A stretch of 64,000 nt of DNA from Fomitopsis serialis. Its lineage: Eukaryota > Basidiomycota > Agaricomycetes > Polyporales > Fomitopsidaceae. Within the stretch, counting starts at the first letter, position 1, and every line of letters begins with the position of its first letter. Shown here piece by piece: positions 1 through 12,095 of the stretch. The stretch is taken from positions 62,001 to 126,000 of the forward strand of contig NW_025955036.1 in the NCBI RefSeq assembly GCF_022376445.1, in the 5' to 3' direction. A program made the translations under genes and the position numbers. The notes under the pieces were generated by a model. It worked only from the letters and a program-made list of their open reading frames with translations. It had not been told where the DNA came from and made no database searches.

Positions 1-69
1 CGACGGCCTGTCTTGCTTGCGTACTATATACACCCTGTCCTCAGACCTGTAGTTGTCCTAACCGCCGTG

Positions 70-2342
70 ATGTCTGCTCCTCGATCCTCACTTCCCAGCT
101 CCTCCACAAAACGCAAACCCCTGCAAAAGTCGACTCTCTTGAAGACGAGACTCTCGGAGAGATCAAACGACTCGAAACACAGCTTATCACGGCCATTTCT
201 GATAATGGGTCTCTCAACAAACTTGCCAACCTCGTCCAGCTCGCTCTGAACGCATCGGACGCGAACCATGTGCTCAAGGCGATCTACGCGCTCTACCGCA
301 CATTCGTGATGCTAGTCACGAAGGGGATGATGAACAGTAAGGGTGATAAGGAGACAGAGGAGACGCAAGCGGTGAGGGCATGGTTGTCGGAGCATATGAA
401 CCAATATGTCGAGTTCCTTGGCGAATTGCTGCAAGACGAAGATGCCGTCCTGCGGGTGCGTCGCCATGTTCTGCTTCCCAAACATGTTCTAATACTACAT
501 GCACGTAGACATCGTCCCTCCAGATCCTCTTCTCCTTGCAGAAGCACCTCTCTACCGCGTTCGCGACGTACTCTCCAAACCCATCTACCTCGTCCAAGCC
601 ACAGCCACAATTCCATATCTCTCACTTCCGGAAGATCGTGTCTGCTCTTCTCACTTGTCCTTCATCATCCCGTTCTGCACCTTCATCATCGAGCAAAAAG
701 CAAAAGCTCAGTCACCCGCGCGAAGGACTTCTCGAGGAAGACGTGCATGACACCTTCCTGAACACATGGCTCGATGTACACGACGACATTCGGTGGTTCT
801 TCCTCCGCGAGGCTGGGTTCGTACCTCGATCATCCATACTGTGTCTGTGCTCATCCATGAACAGCACACTACTCTCGAAGTCAGACGCACCCAACCTTCC
901 TATCAACCTCCTCTCACTTCTGGAGAAACTCTCTACGCTCCCTACCGACGCGAAGGAGCTCAACTCATGGTGGGTCGAAGAACTCGGCGCGAAACCACCA
1001 TCCCCCAAGAACAAGAAGGGTAAAGGCACCACTCACAAAACGACGACTCTGACGACTCCTCGGACGAAGCTCGAGAAGACAAGGGCGCAGAGGACGATGA
1101 CGACTGGCGCAAATTTTTCGACGAACCGGCAGCCAACTCGAAGGAGCAGGAGAAGCGCAAATCCGCACGCGTGCACACACTGACTTTGCACCAGTCGCTA
1201 CACTCACTCGCGAGCCACCGGGCGGTGTTCACGCGCTGTTGGCTCGCGCTCCTACCGAAGCTCTCGTCACCGGCGACGCGGGAAAATGATGGGAAGCGGA
1301 AAGAGACAAAGAAGGGAGAGGCCGAGGCGAGAGGGTATGCGTTGAGGGTATTGAATGTGCTTCATCGAGGCGTGCTTCCGCATTTGACGAGGCCGGTGTT
1401 GGTCATGGATTGGGTCGCGGGCAGTGTGGACTACGGTACGCCTGTGATCGCGCTACGTGAAGCAATGTGCTGACATCCGGGACTCAGGTGGTACTGTTGG
1501 CTTGCTCGCGTTGAACGCGCTTTTCACGCTCATGAAGGAGTACAACCTGTCTGTACCTCGTCCTTCTCTCCCTGCGTCGTCACTCACACCTCACACAGGG
1601 ACTATCCCGCGTTCTACACACGCCTCTACACCTTCCTCGACCGGGACGTCCTGCACCTCAGGCACCGCGCCCGCTTCTTCCGGCTTACCGAGACTTTCCT
1701 CAGCTCCACGTACGTTCCCTCTGGCCTCCCCTCCCCACCCGCAACTGACTGACCGCTTATGCAGTCACCTCCCCGCCGCGCTCGTCGCCGCCTTCGCCAA
1801 GCGGCTCGCCCGACTCTCGCTGAATGCCCCACCAGCAGCGGTGGTGATGCTCATCCCCTTCACATACAATCTCCTGAAGCTGCACCCTGCGTGCATGGTC
1901 ATGATTCACAAGCCCGTCGAGTCCGTCGGGTCATTCGTCGGTGCGTCACATACTGCCTCTACCTTTGCCACTGACCCGCTGAGACGTTGTGCCGCGCAGA
2001 TCCGTACGACGAGAAAGAGGCGAACCCGCAACACACGCACGCACTCGAGTCGTCGCTGTGGGAGCTCCATTCTCATGTGAACCACTATCACCCGGTGGTA
2101 GCGACGCTAGCAAGTGTGTTGGAAGAGGCGTTCACACGGCCGCAGTACGCGATGGAGGATTTCTTGGACCATACGTATGGCACCGTACGTCAAACTCTGA
2201 TTCAAGCAATTCGCGGTATAACTTATCGGAGGGCTTGTAGATGTTCGAGACCGAGGCGAACAGACGCATCAAGAAGGAACCTGTCGTGGAGGACGCGAGC
2301 CTCGCACCTCCGAACGTGATTGAGGAGCTTTGGGCATTTTAA
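70..2342 (+). CDS. NOC4: Nucleolar complex protein 4 (CBF/MAK21 family)
   Basis: Noc4-type proteins pair with Nop14 in the nucleolus and support 40S pre-ribosome maturation. Visible family signatures in order are DDWRKFFDE (about 1105-1135), VLPHLTRPVLVMDW (about 1370-1410), LFTLMKEYNL (about 1520-1548), SLNAPPAAVVMLIPFTYN (about 1820-1870), HYHPVVATLASVLEEAF and MEDFLDHTYGT (about 2085-2184). Introns seen: 456-523, 817-864, 1436-1487, 1549-1598, 1710-1764, one ending at 1999, and 2185-2240. The TAA at 2340-2342 follows the ending ELWAF. The ATG at 70 opens a basic, Ser-rich N-terminus, but the frame then has to change by one base near C118-121 and again at A1037-1040; both are repaired by one extra base in the run. 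The conserved frame is also open to the window edge, so the exact start is uncertain. Identity is secure. Confidence 0.88.
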
Positions 2343-2531
2343 TCGCATTGCACCTTGCAATCTAGGGTGTATCCGTACCGTGCAATAGGGCTACAGCATT
2401 CGTCATTCCGTACTATACAGAGCATTGTGTGCCGCTATCTAACATGCACATGCACATGTATATGCATGCCCCAGCGATGCATCCCAGAAATAGCGATGGG
2501 TGTGAGGCGTCATGATGAGGAGCCTGGCAGT

Positions 2532-3791
2532 CTAGATGGCTTCCTCCTCGGTCTCGTCGCCCGACACTTCGGCATTCTCCTGCCCGGCCTTGGCCAGGAT
2601 CTGTGCAAATTCCTGTTCTTCCGTCTCGGAAATGGCTTTTGGCTGTCGGAGAAGATTGAGCATTACGAAATCATGACCGGCTGAGGGAGACGTACCTTCA
2701 TCTTGACCAGGAGCGAACCACCGTTGTCCTCGATCGTCGTCTGGATGGATTCTATTGCCCGCTCGAGGCGATCCACAGCAGCGTACTGTACGGACAAACA
2801 GTTCGGTGAGATGTCCAAGTCATGGGCTACAGTGAGGAGACGACGCACCTTGTCTGTAGCGTTGGTGGTAAGGACATACAGTGGCGGCGCGACGAGCTTC
2901 GCCTTGATGGGGACCGCCTCGCTGCTCTGCTTCTCACCCGCACGGAGGGCCTTCTTTATGGCGTTGATACCCGCGGGGGTGTAGCAGGTGAGCTCGATAT
3001 CCGCACGGAGCTTGATGGGCTGGGTGTGAGTCGGCGGGCGATGGTGGCGAGGAGGATGGACTTGACGTTCTCGGGGACGGGAGCGGAGAGGGAAGAAAAG
3101 ACGGTCTCTTGCTCACTGCACGGAAAGGTGTTGATCAGCGATAGCAAAAGTTTTCGAATGCAGAGGCACGTACGTGAGAGCCAGCTTGAAGGCGTCGTAT
3201 GGGTGGCCATATTTCTTCCCGACTGGCCATGCAATTTGCTCGTATAGCTGCTCGAGACGCTCCTCCTCGCTCGCGCCCGTATCTTCGGCCCCCTTGCCTC
3301 CTTTCCCTCGGCACCCTCACTGGGGACGGATGGAATCTTGGAGGCGACGTGCCGCATAATAGAGGCTACGCTTTTTGACTTCATGTAGCGTTCCTCGCAC
3401 TTCGTGATATCTTCGGGGGACACGCGGCGCTTTGACAGATCAATGTAACCTGTGACGAGAGGAGTGTCAGAACTTAAATTAGTGTCGAAGCAACACTAGG
3501 CGCACCCTTCTCCTTGTCCACCCTCAGCACGACCACGACCTCATTCCTGCCCACCCGGATGAGTTTCTGTATCGATCGGATACGTCTCCTCGACAGTTCG
3601 GAGAGCAAGATCATTCCCTCGATGTTATCATATTCGAGCTGCATAACCATTCGCGCGGTCAGCCGATTGCTCAGTAGATAATACCTCGGAGGCCGCACCA
3701 ACTTCACGTATGCACCCATCTCCGCAATTTGGCGGACCTGGACCATGACCAGCTCGTCCACCTCCGGATAGCGCTGCTCATAGTACCGCAT
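2532..3791 (-). CDS. SUI2: Translation initiation factor eIF2 subunit alpha
   Basis: eIF2-alpha is part of the GTP-dependent complex that brings initiator tRNA to the 40S subunit. The N-terminus [13 protein letters not shown] followed by an S1/OB fold is diagnostic. [15 protein letters not shown] carries the regulatory serine equivalent to Ser51, the Gcn2-family kinase target. [14 protein letters not shown] and SIMRHVA follow, then the helical and C-terminal domains ([20 protein letters not shown]). The C-terminus is acidic. Short introns interrupt after AYVKL, after DKEKG, after ALT, before [12 protein letters not shown] and before [12 protein letters not shown]. Two frame breaks, at G3022-3024 and near C3305-3307, are each repaired by one extra base in a short run. 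As the factor is essential and normally single-copy, these argue for sequence error and not for a pseudogene. It converges with NOC4. Confidence 0.93.
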
Positions 3792-4369
3792 TCTGTGCTG
3801 TTTTCGTGTGGACTAGCCGAGATAGATGGGAGGTATAAAGGCAAGGAGAGTGGTGGCTGATCGAGGCTTGACTCGGATGAAAGATCGCAAAGCGCCCGGA
3901 GATGGGTTACCTTCCTTTTGGAATATGACAGTGCGAGCAAATAAGCCCAAATACTACCGCGCCAACTTGAACTTCGAATTCAGCGAGTCTACTCTGTCTT
4001 TTCTTTGTCTTCACCGAGTCTTCACTCATTCTTTACGTTCAAGTGGGATTGTTGAAGCACCTGTGTTGTATCGCGCATTACACCAGTGTAACAAGTTTGC
4101 CGGTCACTGCATACTCAAGCAGGTGATACTCACGAAGCATGTAAAACAGCACAACCTAAGTGGATTGTCCGATCGTGCTACATTACCTAGGTATGTGAAC
4201 GGGTCAGTCAACTATGATACAGAACAATGGCTACAGGGGGTGGGTCATATGGGTCGGGGAGAGGATACAGGATATGCAAGTCAAATGTGAGTACTCAACA
4301 GTATGAACAAAACAACATGCGTTATTGACAAACGAAGAACAAAAGATCGTAGAAGTATCATTACCTTCC
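3792..4369. other. Intergenic: eIF2-alpha promoter, receptor 3' side
   Basis: No supported gene. A 154-codon open frame on the plus strand (3826-4290) shows no recognisable domain, and its start overlaps the eIF2-alpha upstream region. I treat it as chance. Confidence 0.5.
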
Positions 4370-6341
4370 TTACACAGTCTCATGGACGACAGTCATATAG
4401 ATGGCACCTCCATCTAAGCCCTCCGGTCGCTTCTCCCGCCCGCGCAGGCCGTTGAGACTCAAGTTTCTCCCGAGAGTAGGGAGGCCGTCCTTGCTACGCG
4501 TCCTTCTCGCCTGCCTCGGCGAACCCGCATTGTGGCCTCTCCCCGAACCATCTGCCGGCACTCCAGCGTTTGCAAAAGGAGGGAAATGGGGGAGCGTCGG
4601 CGAGTCGTGCAGAACATCCGGGGACTCGAGCGCATACGCGGAAGTGCTGACCGTGGATGACGCGAGGCTCATATCGACAGAGACGGTGCTTGGCGGACGC
4701 AGGCGGTGGACTGCTGGTGGCGGTACGGGAATCACGACGATTTCATCGGAAGCGATGAGAGGAGTCGCGGTAGGCGTGGTAGGAGAGACGGGAGACGCAG
4801 TCCTTCCCTTCACAGGCGAAGGCGGGAGAGAGGAGGGAGGTCGCGGCCATGGACCTGAAATTATGGAACTTGGTCGGCGACGCGAGCTTGGTCTGTGAAT
4901 CTCTTCTCCGTCGTTGGTTGGCCTCACTGATTCTGAGATAGCAACAGGTGGAGGTACGTCAGGTAAATATCCAGGTATATTGGCGGGTCGGAAAATGGAA
5001 GGTGGACGGGGCATCGAGGCTATCGTTGCGCGACCGACCGGCGAATCGAGGTAAGACATTGCAGATTGGGCGAAGCTGATATCCGTATCGTCAGAGTCGA
5101 TAGAGGTCGGGGGCGACGCGGCCTTGCCGTCCGGAGGCTGAAAGGACAGCGGCGCGAGCTTGACGCGCATATGGGCACGAGAACGTGTGCTCCCCTTACG
5201 CTCCGGGTCCATAGGGTGGATCGACTTCAGCGTCTCGGAGGAGCGTTTCGACGACATTTGCGGCTGCAGGTCCATGACGGAAGAAGAGCAAGACAGCGGC
5301 CTCATCTCGTCCTTGCCCGTGCCCGTGAAGAGGGTGCTGGCCCGCCAAACCATCGTGCGATAGCCATCCAGCGAGCAGTCCTCCCGGGACGCACGAGCTA
5401 GATTCACGAGGAAGATGCCGATGAGAACGAAGGACGAGGTGGGTATCATCCACCATGTCACCTCGATATCTGTCACGGTAAGAGTCGCAGAGCGGGAGAC
5501 GACGTTCGCGTGGGACAGTTGCATGTGTACCACGTCCCAGGACGTCCAAGGAAGCAGGTGAGGAGTGGATGCAAGCGCAGCATGTAAGGTGAACGTAGAA
5601 GAAGTCAGAAATAGCGACGCAATCAGGAGGGACCTGAGCAGCGGCCGGAGAAAATCGAAGGTGTGGGGGCTAGAACCCACTGACCGACTGGTGCGGGCCA
5701 GCGCGAAACCGCGACGGTGACCGCGATACATAGTGATACAGGTGAGGACGATGGCCGATATGCAGAGAATGAACGGTGGTAACCAGACCAGGACAAGTGC
5801 GGGAACGGAGTTGTATACAGCTGGTGAGCAACCGATGTTCTCCGTTAGGTTAAATCTGTGGTCTTGCACGATTATATCTGGCCCAGAGTCAGGATCCGAT
5901 GCAGGGCATGTACGCTTGCAAACTCACGAAGGGCCATGTAGACAATAGGGACATGATACACATTGCCAGATCAAAGGAGAGGACGCCGATGCCCCCTTTG
6001 GCGTCGCCCGTCATGAGAAGATGTCTCACTCGATTGGATAGACATAAGCAAGCTGCAGGTACTGCCACTCGTGCGCCGAGCAGCAGTTTTGTACCTGTGT
6101 GATGGTAAGCTCTTTGTCAGATATTCCTGCAGACGGGCTCACAGATGTCACACCAGACAGGTGCTCTTACTTCGACACTTCCTTCCCAAACTGCGGCGTT
6201 CACGCCTTGGATGGCATTGCAGATGAACAGCCAGCAGATAAGAGCCATCATGGCGATGTTCCGCGAAGTCCAGTACGCAGGAAGGAGACATGCAAGCAAA
6301 GCGACGCACGCGAAAGCCACAGCAGCCAACGCAGATGCCAT
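4370..6341 (-). CDS. STE3-type pheromone receptor (7TM GPCR)
   Basis: A fungal a-factor-type receptor of the STE3 family (GPCR class D), placed in the plasma membrane to sense prenylated peptide pheromone. Exon 1 begins MASALAAVAF with a first membrane segment and reaches the STE3 hallmark VRAPVWCDI. Exon 2 carries LLLGARVAVPAACLCL and LAMCIMSLLSTWPF, matching the TM3-TM4 region. Exon 3 has IVQDHRFNLTENIGC (compare IVQGHRFDIYEGYGC in the second receptor at 19.3 kb), further membrane segments and PWTSWDVVH. It ends in a Ser/Pro/Thr-rich cytosolic tail of about 300 residues, long for the family. Introns lie at about 6057-6112 and 5880-5928. The ATG at 6341 gives a short N-terminus as expected. 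Sequence is clearly diverged from receptor 2; whether it acts in mating or is a non-mating receptor-like protein cannot be told here. Confidence 0.85.
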
Positions 6342-7110
6342 GGACGATCCAGGTCTAAAGAGTGGTATCGCAGAATTGAGTGGGAGTGTACGAAGGTCGC
6401 AATCAGACAGTTTCACGACTTGACGGGGTGATGTGATATGGAGGGGGAAGGAAGGCGCGTAGTCAAAATGAAGCCTCGCCATTAATGAGCGACGACAAGA
6501 TCGGCAAGCTACTGGTGACTGCCAATAGAGCCCTTGACGGAGAACAACAATTGCCTGCAGCGAGACAATGAGCGGGAGCCGGGGGTATCTACGGAGGCCT
6601 TACCCGGCGCGCGCTCGCGAGGAAATGCACTAGAACCACCTGACGTCCCTCTGCGCGGCGGAACGCAGAGCGACAATAAGTGGAAGCCCAAACTGGGACG
6701 GGGTTTCTTTCGGCTTGCCGCAAGCGGATGGGGCGAGTGGCGTTCCCTATATGGAAGGCGTAGTATTCGACTGTCCGCTCATCGCGTGGACGCGTGAATT
6801 GTAACAGTGACCGAGTCCTCGAACGTGCACTTGCCAGTGATTGTCTGCATCAGACATAGATCGTTAAGCATGCGAGACGATGACGCCGGGAGAAGACTCG
6901 GGACGCTTCATCTGCGTGTCGGTTTGGTGTCGGTCTGAAGACTCATAGGTCTGATCGGCACGTACCTGAAGAATCCATCCATGCACTCAAGTATCTCATC
7001 CGCAGTTGCAGGCTAATTACTTTCTCCTCCTAGTACTGCTTGCCGTGCAACATATATACGTATCAAAATTCAAGATCTTCGCCGGGGGGGACTGGTAGTA
7101 TCAAAACATG
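6342..7110. other. Intergenic between receptor 1 and DUF6534 gene
   Basis: Upstream region of receptor 1. No supported gene. It includes a run of G at about 7084-7090. A minus-strand MDGFF start at 6982 was tested as a pheromone precursor and fails, having no CaaX end. Confidence 0.5.
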
Positions 7111-8715
7111 TCATGCAGAGACCGTTCTATCCACCACTTGAACCTCCCGATCCGAGGGTTTATTGTCAGACGAGGAGTTTTCGGAGTCTGGTGCCGTCAT
7201 CCTGGGCGCAAACGCCACCGAAGTCCATACTCTGCTCCCAGTGGTCGCCGCCGGCGCATGAGATAGATATGCACGGTTCAGGAGATGTGCGACCAAGCTA
7301 TTGGCGTAACTAAGGTTATGCTTTAGTCGTATCAGATGCCAGCAACTGTAACGCGGTACATACAGTTTAGCTTCGTTGTAGATGCTAATCATCGTTCAGA
7401 GTGAGTCAGTCGGTATGCATTGTGCGATGTAAATGCCGTCACACACTCACGCTGGCATGTAATACGATTGTTCCTGTGGACAGAGTCGTATGTTACGGGC
7501 TTTGCGGTTCATGTAACGTTTTCGCTCACCGGATATGCTAGAGCGAGGGCAACTCCTACTACAGCGACGCTCGCTGCACAGAAAGTCCAAGTTGACTAGA
7601 GCCCGGCGAGAGGTGATGAAAGGCGACATACCGGTCAAAGTACCGGTCTCAACAGTAAGACGGACGAGTTTATCGATCATTTGATTGGTGTTTATTATCC
7701 CCGTTTTCATCTTGAGCATCTGCAGGGAGGAATATGAGGGCACTGGCACTAGAGCAATGCCCATATAGTACAACTCGCCAATATAGTCATAGATACCGCA
7801 ATGACAACGTCGACTATCACGGTGCCTCCAACCCAAATCTGTGAGGGGGGTCGTCTTAGCCTAAGATCACGAAGCCTACATGGGAAGAGCATACGCCAAT
7901 AGTGATTCGTCCGGACGTCGAACCCAGGACATCTCCTATGGACCGCGACTCTTTCAACTACTTCCACGTGAGACGATGCCGTGATCTAGTTTTGGAGGAG
8001 AGATACCTTCACTCCCGTCATGATTCCGCCGATAGACTGAGTCAGACATATCTATCACAAGGGCCAAATCATCACTTCGCTTACGGAGAACAAGCGTCGA
8101 GGCGATAAGACATACCAGTACGATGCCACCACCCAAAACCCGCGAACTCGATAGTTTGTAGATGCGCCATGCGAAGAAACATTGCACCGTGACCGAGACG
8201 AGTGCACACATGATCGGCAGGGAGAACCACTCGTTTGCGATGGTGGAGTATTCGGCTATGCCATTGCTCGCGTTGAAAACGAAGGTGATGAAGGCATCCT
8301 CAGTGACCAGTCCCCACTCGACCCATTCAAAGACGAACAGTCCGTAGACTATAATCGGCATCAGTACAACGTTCGTAGGGGCTTGTCATCTAGACCGACC
8401 AAGGATCTTCAGTCGCAGAGGGTCCTGGGGGAACTGGAGGTAGTAGAAATCTTGTATCTTCAATATAAAGCACGCCACTGTGCTGCTTGCCCGTTGAGAC
8501 TTACAGACTTGCACTGTTAGTACCCCCTGTAGCATCCAGTGCATCAAATAGCTCAGAAGCTGTGAACGGCTCGCTTCAATAACAACCCAATCATTCACCG
8601 TAAAGACTCACAGCAGGTGCAGCTCTGGAAACGTAGTCAGCTATCAGGCAACCTACTAGATCTGAATAAGAAATCTAACTCACAGTTCGTCGAAAAGCTT
8701 GGAGCTGGATCCCAT
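7111..8715 (-). CDS. DUF6534-type integral membrane protein
   Basis: Multi-pass membrane protein of a large, functionally uncharacterised mushroom family. The family pattern is visible in order: FYYLQFPQDPLRLKIL (about 8408-8460), VYGLFVFEWVEWGLVTED, WFSLPIMCALVSVTVQCFFA and WRIYKLS (about 8150-8350), IWVGGTVIVDVVIAVSMT (about 7775-7835), and MIDKLVRLTVETGTLT (about 7630-7690). After a further intron comes KLYANSLVAHLLNR near 7300-7390. The C-terminus is hydrophilic and ends at the TGA at 7111. The ATG at 8715 (MGSSSKLFDEL) is my choice of start; the first small exon joins are uncertain. It shares orientation with receptor 1 and the pheromone genes, but nothing ties it functionally to mating. 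Confidence 0.65.
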
Positions 8716-10624
8716 CCTGGTATGTCTGAAGGTGAAAGGTAGACACGACACTACTGGTCCAGTATCTTATACGGTGCGAGCACGGTAGGCTATGCATCTA
8801 TCTGCCATAACAGCATCAGGATGAAGGGACGTCCTGACGGAAAGACCTGGCCCCGTATACTGCAGACAATAGGATTATCCAGACAGCTTTCTGTAGGTAG
8901 AGCAGACATTCGCACAAGCAGGCGTCGTGATACGATGAGGCCAGTGGCCCTACCAGTAGGGCTGGTATGTGTTCAAGTGGAACGTTCACCGTGACAGTAA
9001 ACATATGGGCTGTACGCGGGACCGCAGTGCACACCAATAATAGCACAAGTACATATCGGCATACGCCCCTTGAGCAGGCCGTGTCAGACGAACCTGAGAC
9101 GAACAGATAAGAGCATGCGGCCCAGGTTCGGCCTCGCAGGGAACTCCCACACGAGATTTTGTACCAACACGTTCCGGCGCCCGAGCTAGTCAACTATCGG
9201 CGGGGCCGTCGTAAATATGCAAATGAGCTCGAGGGCCTGAGGCCTGAGATCTGAGAAATCAGCCGGAAAATGGGATTAGTACAGATATATTCTCACCTGG
9301 TGAAACATTTCTTCCCGCCACGCTGCAGGGGAAACATGGAACCGTGAATAGGTGGTAGTGCTATGAAAATATTGGAGTCCAAGGTACAGCTTCGCCTTGT
9401 TGAGCCGTAGGAGCAGGTAGGGAGCATCAAGAAATAGCGACTGTGTCACAGAGCTAATATAAAGTACTATACTGTTGTGTAGAGCTTACAACGAGGGTTA
9501 AATGTCATCCGAAAACAGAGAGGAGGAGGAGAGCTACCTCGGCGCTCTACTGTCACACTAGTACTTTGACACGTGCAACGCCACCCCCGTATTTGATCTT
9601 GCTTGGTATCCATGACATCCTAGGCTTGGCGCGTAACATCGTCTAACTATCCTGGTAATCCTGAGGGCCACTCAAAATATGTACCGACTTCCTACATATG
9701 CAATGCACCGTATACACCACAAATGATGCTATGACGTCGAATGGGAAGCTCGAGGTAAGTATGTTTTGGATATGATGCATGATGCGACCGTCTGAATCGC
9801 TTGACTCTGCAGCACCACCACTCAGGCTGGCAACACGTTGACCTCGGCAGGTCGCACGGGTTTGTCCGCACAAGTGTGAGCACGTATCCCGGTGGTCACC
9901 CCTATGTGCATTGGATATGGTTTGGATATGTCCCTTCCAAGTCGCTGCTATGCCAAAGGCAACTCATGTTGTCGGACTGCTAGACCTTCGCTCGAGTCAG
10001 TAGCTGGTGCGTACTCGTCCGAGCTACCGGTAGTGCCCTTGAGTGCCCATACGTCTCAACCACATACAGGAACCATTGTGTTCGTAGCTAGCGGCGATGT
10101 CCATTGTCCTGCTGCGTGCTATGGTTGTCTCGTGGCGCGCGCGAATGTCGCTGTCCGTGCCCTTGATTTGATACTTGTCACGATGAACGGTGTGTTTACT
10201 CTTTGAAATAGTGTATCTGAATGCTCATGACCAGCCTATTTGTTTGGTCGCCTAGGCAGGCCGAACATTTACAAATACAAGTCCTTCATCCGTCCGTCCA
10301 TTTCCGGTCCATAATACAAAATTAATCTGGATCAACAAATAGGAATACAAGTAGCAAAAGGCCATGTCCGTGCAATCGCGAACGAAGAGGTCGATAAGGA
10401 TAGTGTGTGCATCCCAGATGGCGAACGCCGAGCTCAACAAATGAGTGGGGAGGTCGTTGGTATCAGCGATGCGCAGGTGCGAGGAAGGTATGATTGGAGG
10501 CCCGACTGGACCGTGTATCCGCATGCAGCGCTGTATGGGCTCTGTCAGAATTGACGTCCAGTGATTTATCTTGCTACTCACGTATCAAGCGAACAGGTCA
10601 CCGATAGGAAGAACAAGGAAGTGT
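8716..10624. other. Gene-poor stretch before the pheromone genes
   Basis: No intact gene recognised. A minus-strand frame at 8816-9193 encodes hydrophobic segments (for example YVLVLLLVCTAVPRTAHMF) that resemble a membrane protein, and could be a relic of a neighbouring family such as DUF6534; this is weak. Short open frames at 9643-9883 and 9892-10206 show no domain. Confidence 0.4.
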
Positions 10625-10750
10625 TCATGAAATGATGCACGAGTACGCGGCGGAACCGTTCGTGTGGTCGAAATTGTTTGGCACCTGGGAAGCGTCCGCC
10701 TCGATCTCCTCGGCAGGGACAGGTACAGCGACGGGGAAGAACGCGTCCAT
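10625..10750 (-). CDS. Lipopeptide pheromone precursor 1, CaaX box CIIS
   Basis: A 41-codon gene encoding a mating-pheromone precursor. It begins MDAFFPVAVPVPAEEIE, the typical acidic MD-x-F leader of mushroom pheromone precursors, and ends SCIIS-stop, a CaaX box for farnesylation, C-terminal trimming and methylation. The second half, NNFDHTNGSAAYSC, should hold the mature peptide after N-terminal cleavage, perhaps near the Asp-His; this cut site is inference. It has no intron. A minus-strand TATA box lies about 112 nt upstream. It is a clear sister of the gene at 12096-12212: both share MDAFF, PVPAE, the N-[FY]-D spacing and TNGS. The gene lies between receptor 1 and receptor 2 on the same strand as receptor 1. 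Confidence 0.88.
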   Translation of the reverse strand: MDAFFPVAVPVPAEEIEADASQVPNNFDHTNGSAAYSCIIS

Positions 10751-12095
10751 CGGTCACGATGGATATGTCGCGAGAAGAGCGAAGAGTGGCAGGTAGCCGA
10801 AAGTGAAGGTCGAGTGGCGGGTGGGTAACTTCGTTGCCGTTAGTCTGTGACCTTGCTTGTGCTTTTATAGGCCGCAGAACGGATCTATTCTCAGAACATG
10901 AACACAACTAGGAAGGCGTCCACAGAGTTTTGGAAACTGCATTGCGATCGCGATGGAAGTTCCGGTCGCAACATAGCCAGTCAAGGCACCGTTCGGTGAG
11001 TAATTGTGTAGAAGTTGTCCAGCCGACTGTGAAATTGCCTCCGCAGTGTCAGCCCCTATGAGCCCCGAGCCCCTGTCCTCGCGTTTCTTTAGGACATTTG
11101 AAGAGTCTTCGGATCCCTTCTCTTCCGTCGTGGTTCCGAGAATCCGATGTCAGAAACTCTTTCCTGAGAGAGTCATGTCCTCCGAAACACTCCTTCACGC
11201 ATGTTCACTTGCTAGCTCAGTTACCGCATGCACAGCACAGTACGTACAGCTCGCAATTCTTTCATCCTTCTTATTTGCCGCACCGCACTGACAGGCAGCG
11301 GAACTTGAACGTCGCACGACAGCATAGCCGCAAAGACAATAGCCCGAGAACCCGCGTGTGATCGATGCCGAACACCGTTCCCGGAGCGCGCATACACGCT
11401 GTTGTCTTCGCCGTGCATGCAGTATGGCATTCCGTCCGCAGAGTGCAATTGTGTTGATCATGTCACGTGAGTGAGGCGGAACTCTTCCTGACCAGACTGA
11501 ATCCTCGATTACTCAGGAGAGCTGCGGAGTCAGCGGAAGGCAATCCAACATCACTTAGTACTCGGAGGAGACTACGAGCACGCAGTTGTTTGGAAAACAC
11601 TCGAGACTTCCGAAAGACAAGACAGCGAAGATTGATGCTCTCTTTCACTGGCAGTATCCTCTTACAGAGGTTCCTATCGGCCACCCAGGGGCTGCATAAA
11701 GACTACGATGATGCCCTGTACGATATCGAGCTGAGGCAAGTTCGGAATGTTGAGATCAATGTCCCTAACAACATGCGGCGTCCGATGAGGCTCTTGTGCA
11801 AAGTATGTCATTTTGTAACCCGATTTCCCCCCTTCCTCTTCTTTAAACAAACACCCGGCTTGCCGAACTACTGATGTATAACTTAGGATTAATCGAGAAC
11901 GAAGTAAAAGCCCAAGGATGGTGTGTGAGCGCCGATCACGAGTGACGCTACTCGCGAAAACAAAAGTGTGCTGTAACAGGGAGGGTCGTCTACGGCTTGC
12001 AAGGCTAGTGTTGCGGAACCGGCGCTGAGGTCTGGAGAAGGTTGTCGACGTTAGGCAAGTAAGAATTGTCTACGCTAAGGCCGCTTACCAGAGAC
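10751..12095. other. Spacer between pheromone genes 1 and 2
   Basis: Apart from the TATA box of pheromone gene 1 I recognise nothing. Open frames at 11004-11291 (+), 11195-11461 (-) and 11467-11874 (+) show no known motif. Confidence 0.45.
10863..10869 (-). promoter_or_regulatory. TATA box of pheromone gene 1
   Basis: TATAAAA on the minus strand, about 112 nt upstream of the ATG at 10750. Similar elements precede all three pheromone genes. Confidence 0.55.

Noticed and set aside
3826..4290. 154-codon plus-strand frame between eIF2-alpha and receptor 1
   Set aside because: No domain, no neighbouring exons, and it covers the eIF2-alpha upstream region.
6925..6982. Minus-strand short gene starting MDGFF as a fourth pheromone precursor
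   Set aside because: It ends in a basic stretch with no Cys near the stop; the splice option tested gives an immediate stop.
9301..9307. TGAAACA, the yeast Ste12 response element, near the pheromone genes
   Set aside because: A 7-mer is expected several times in 64 kb by chance, and it is over 1.4 kb from the nearest pheromone start.
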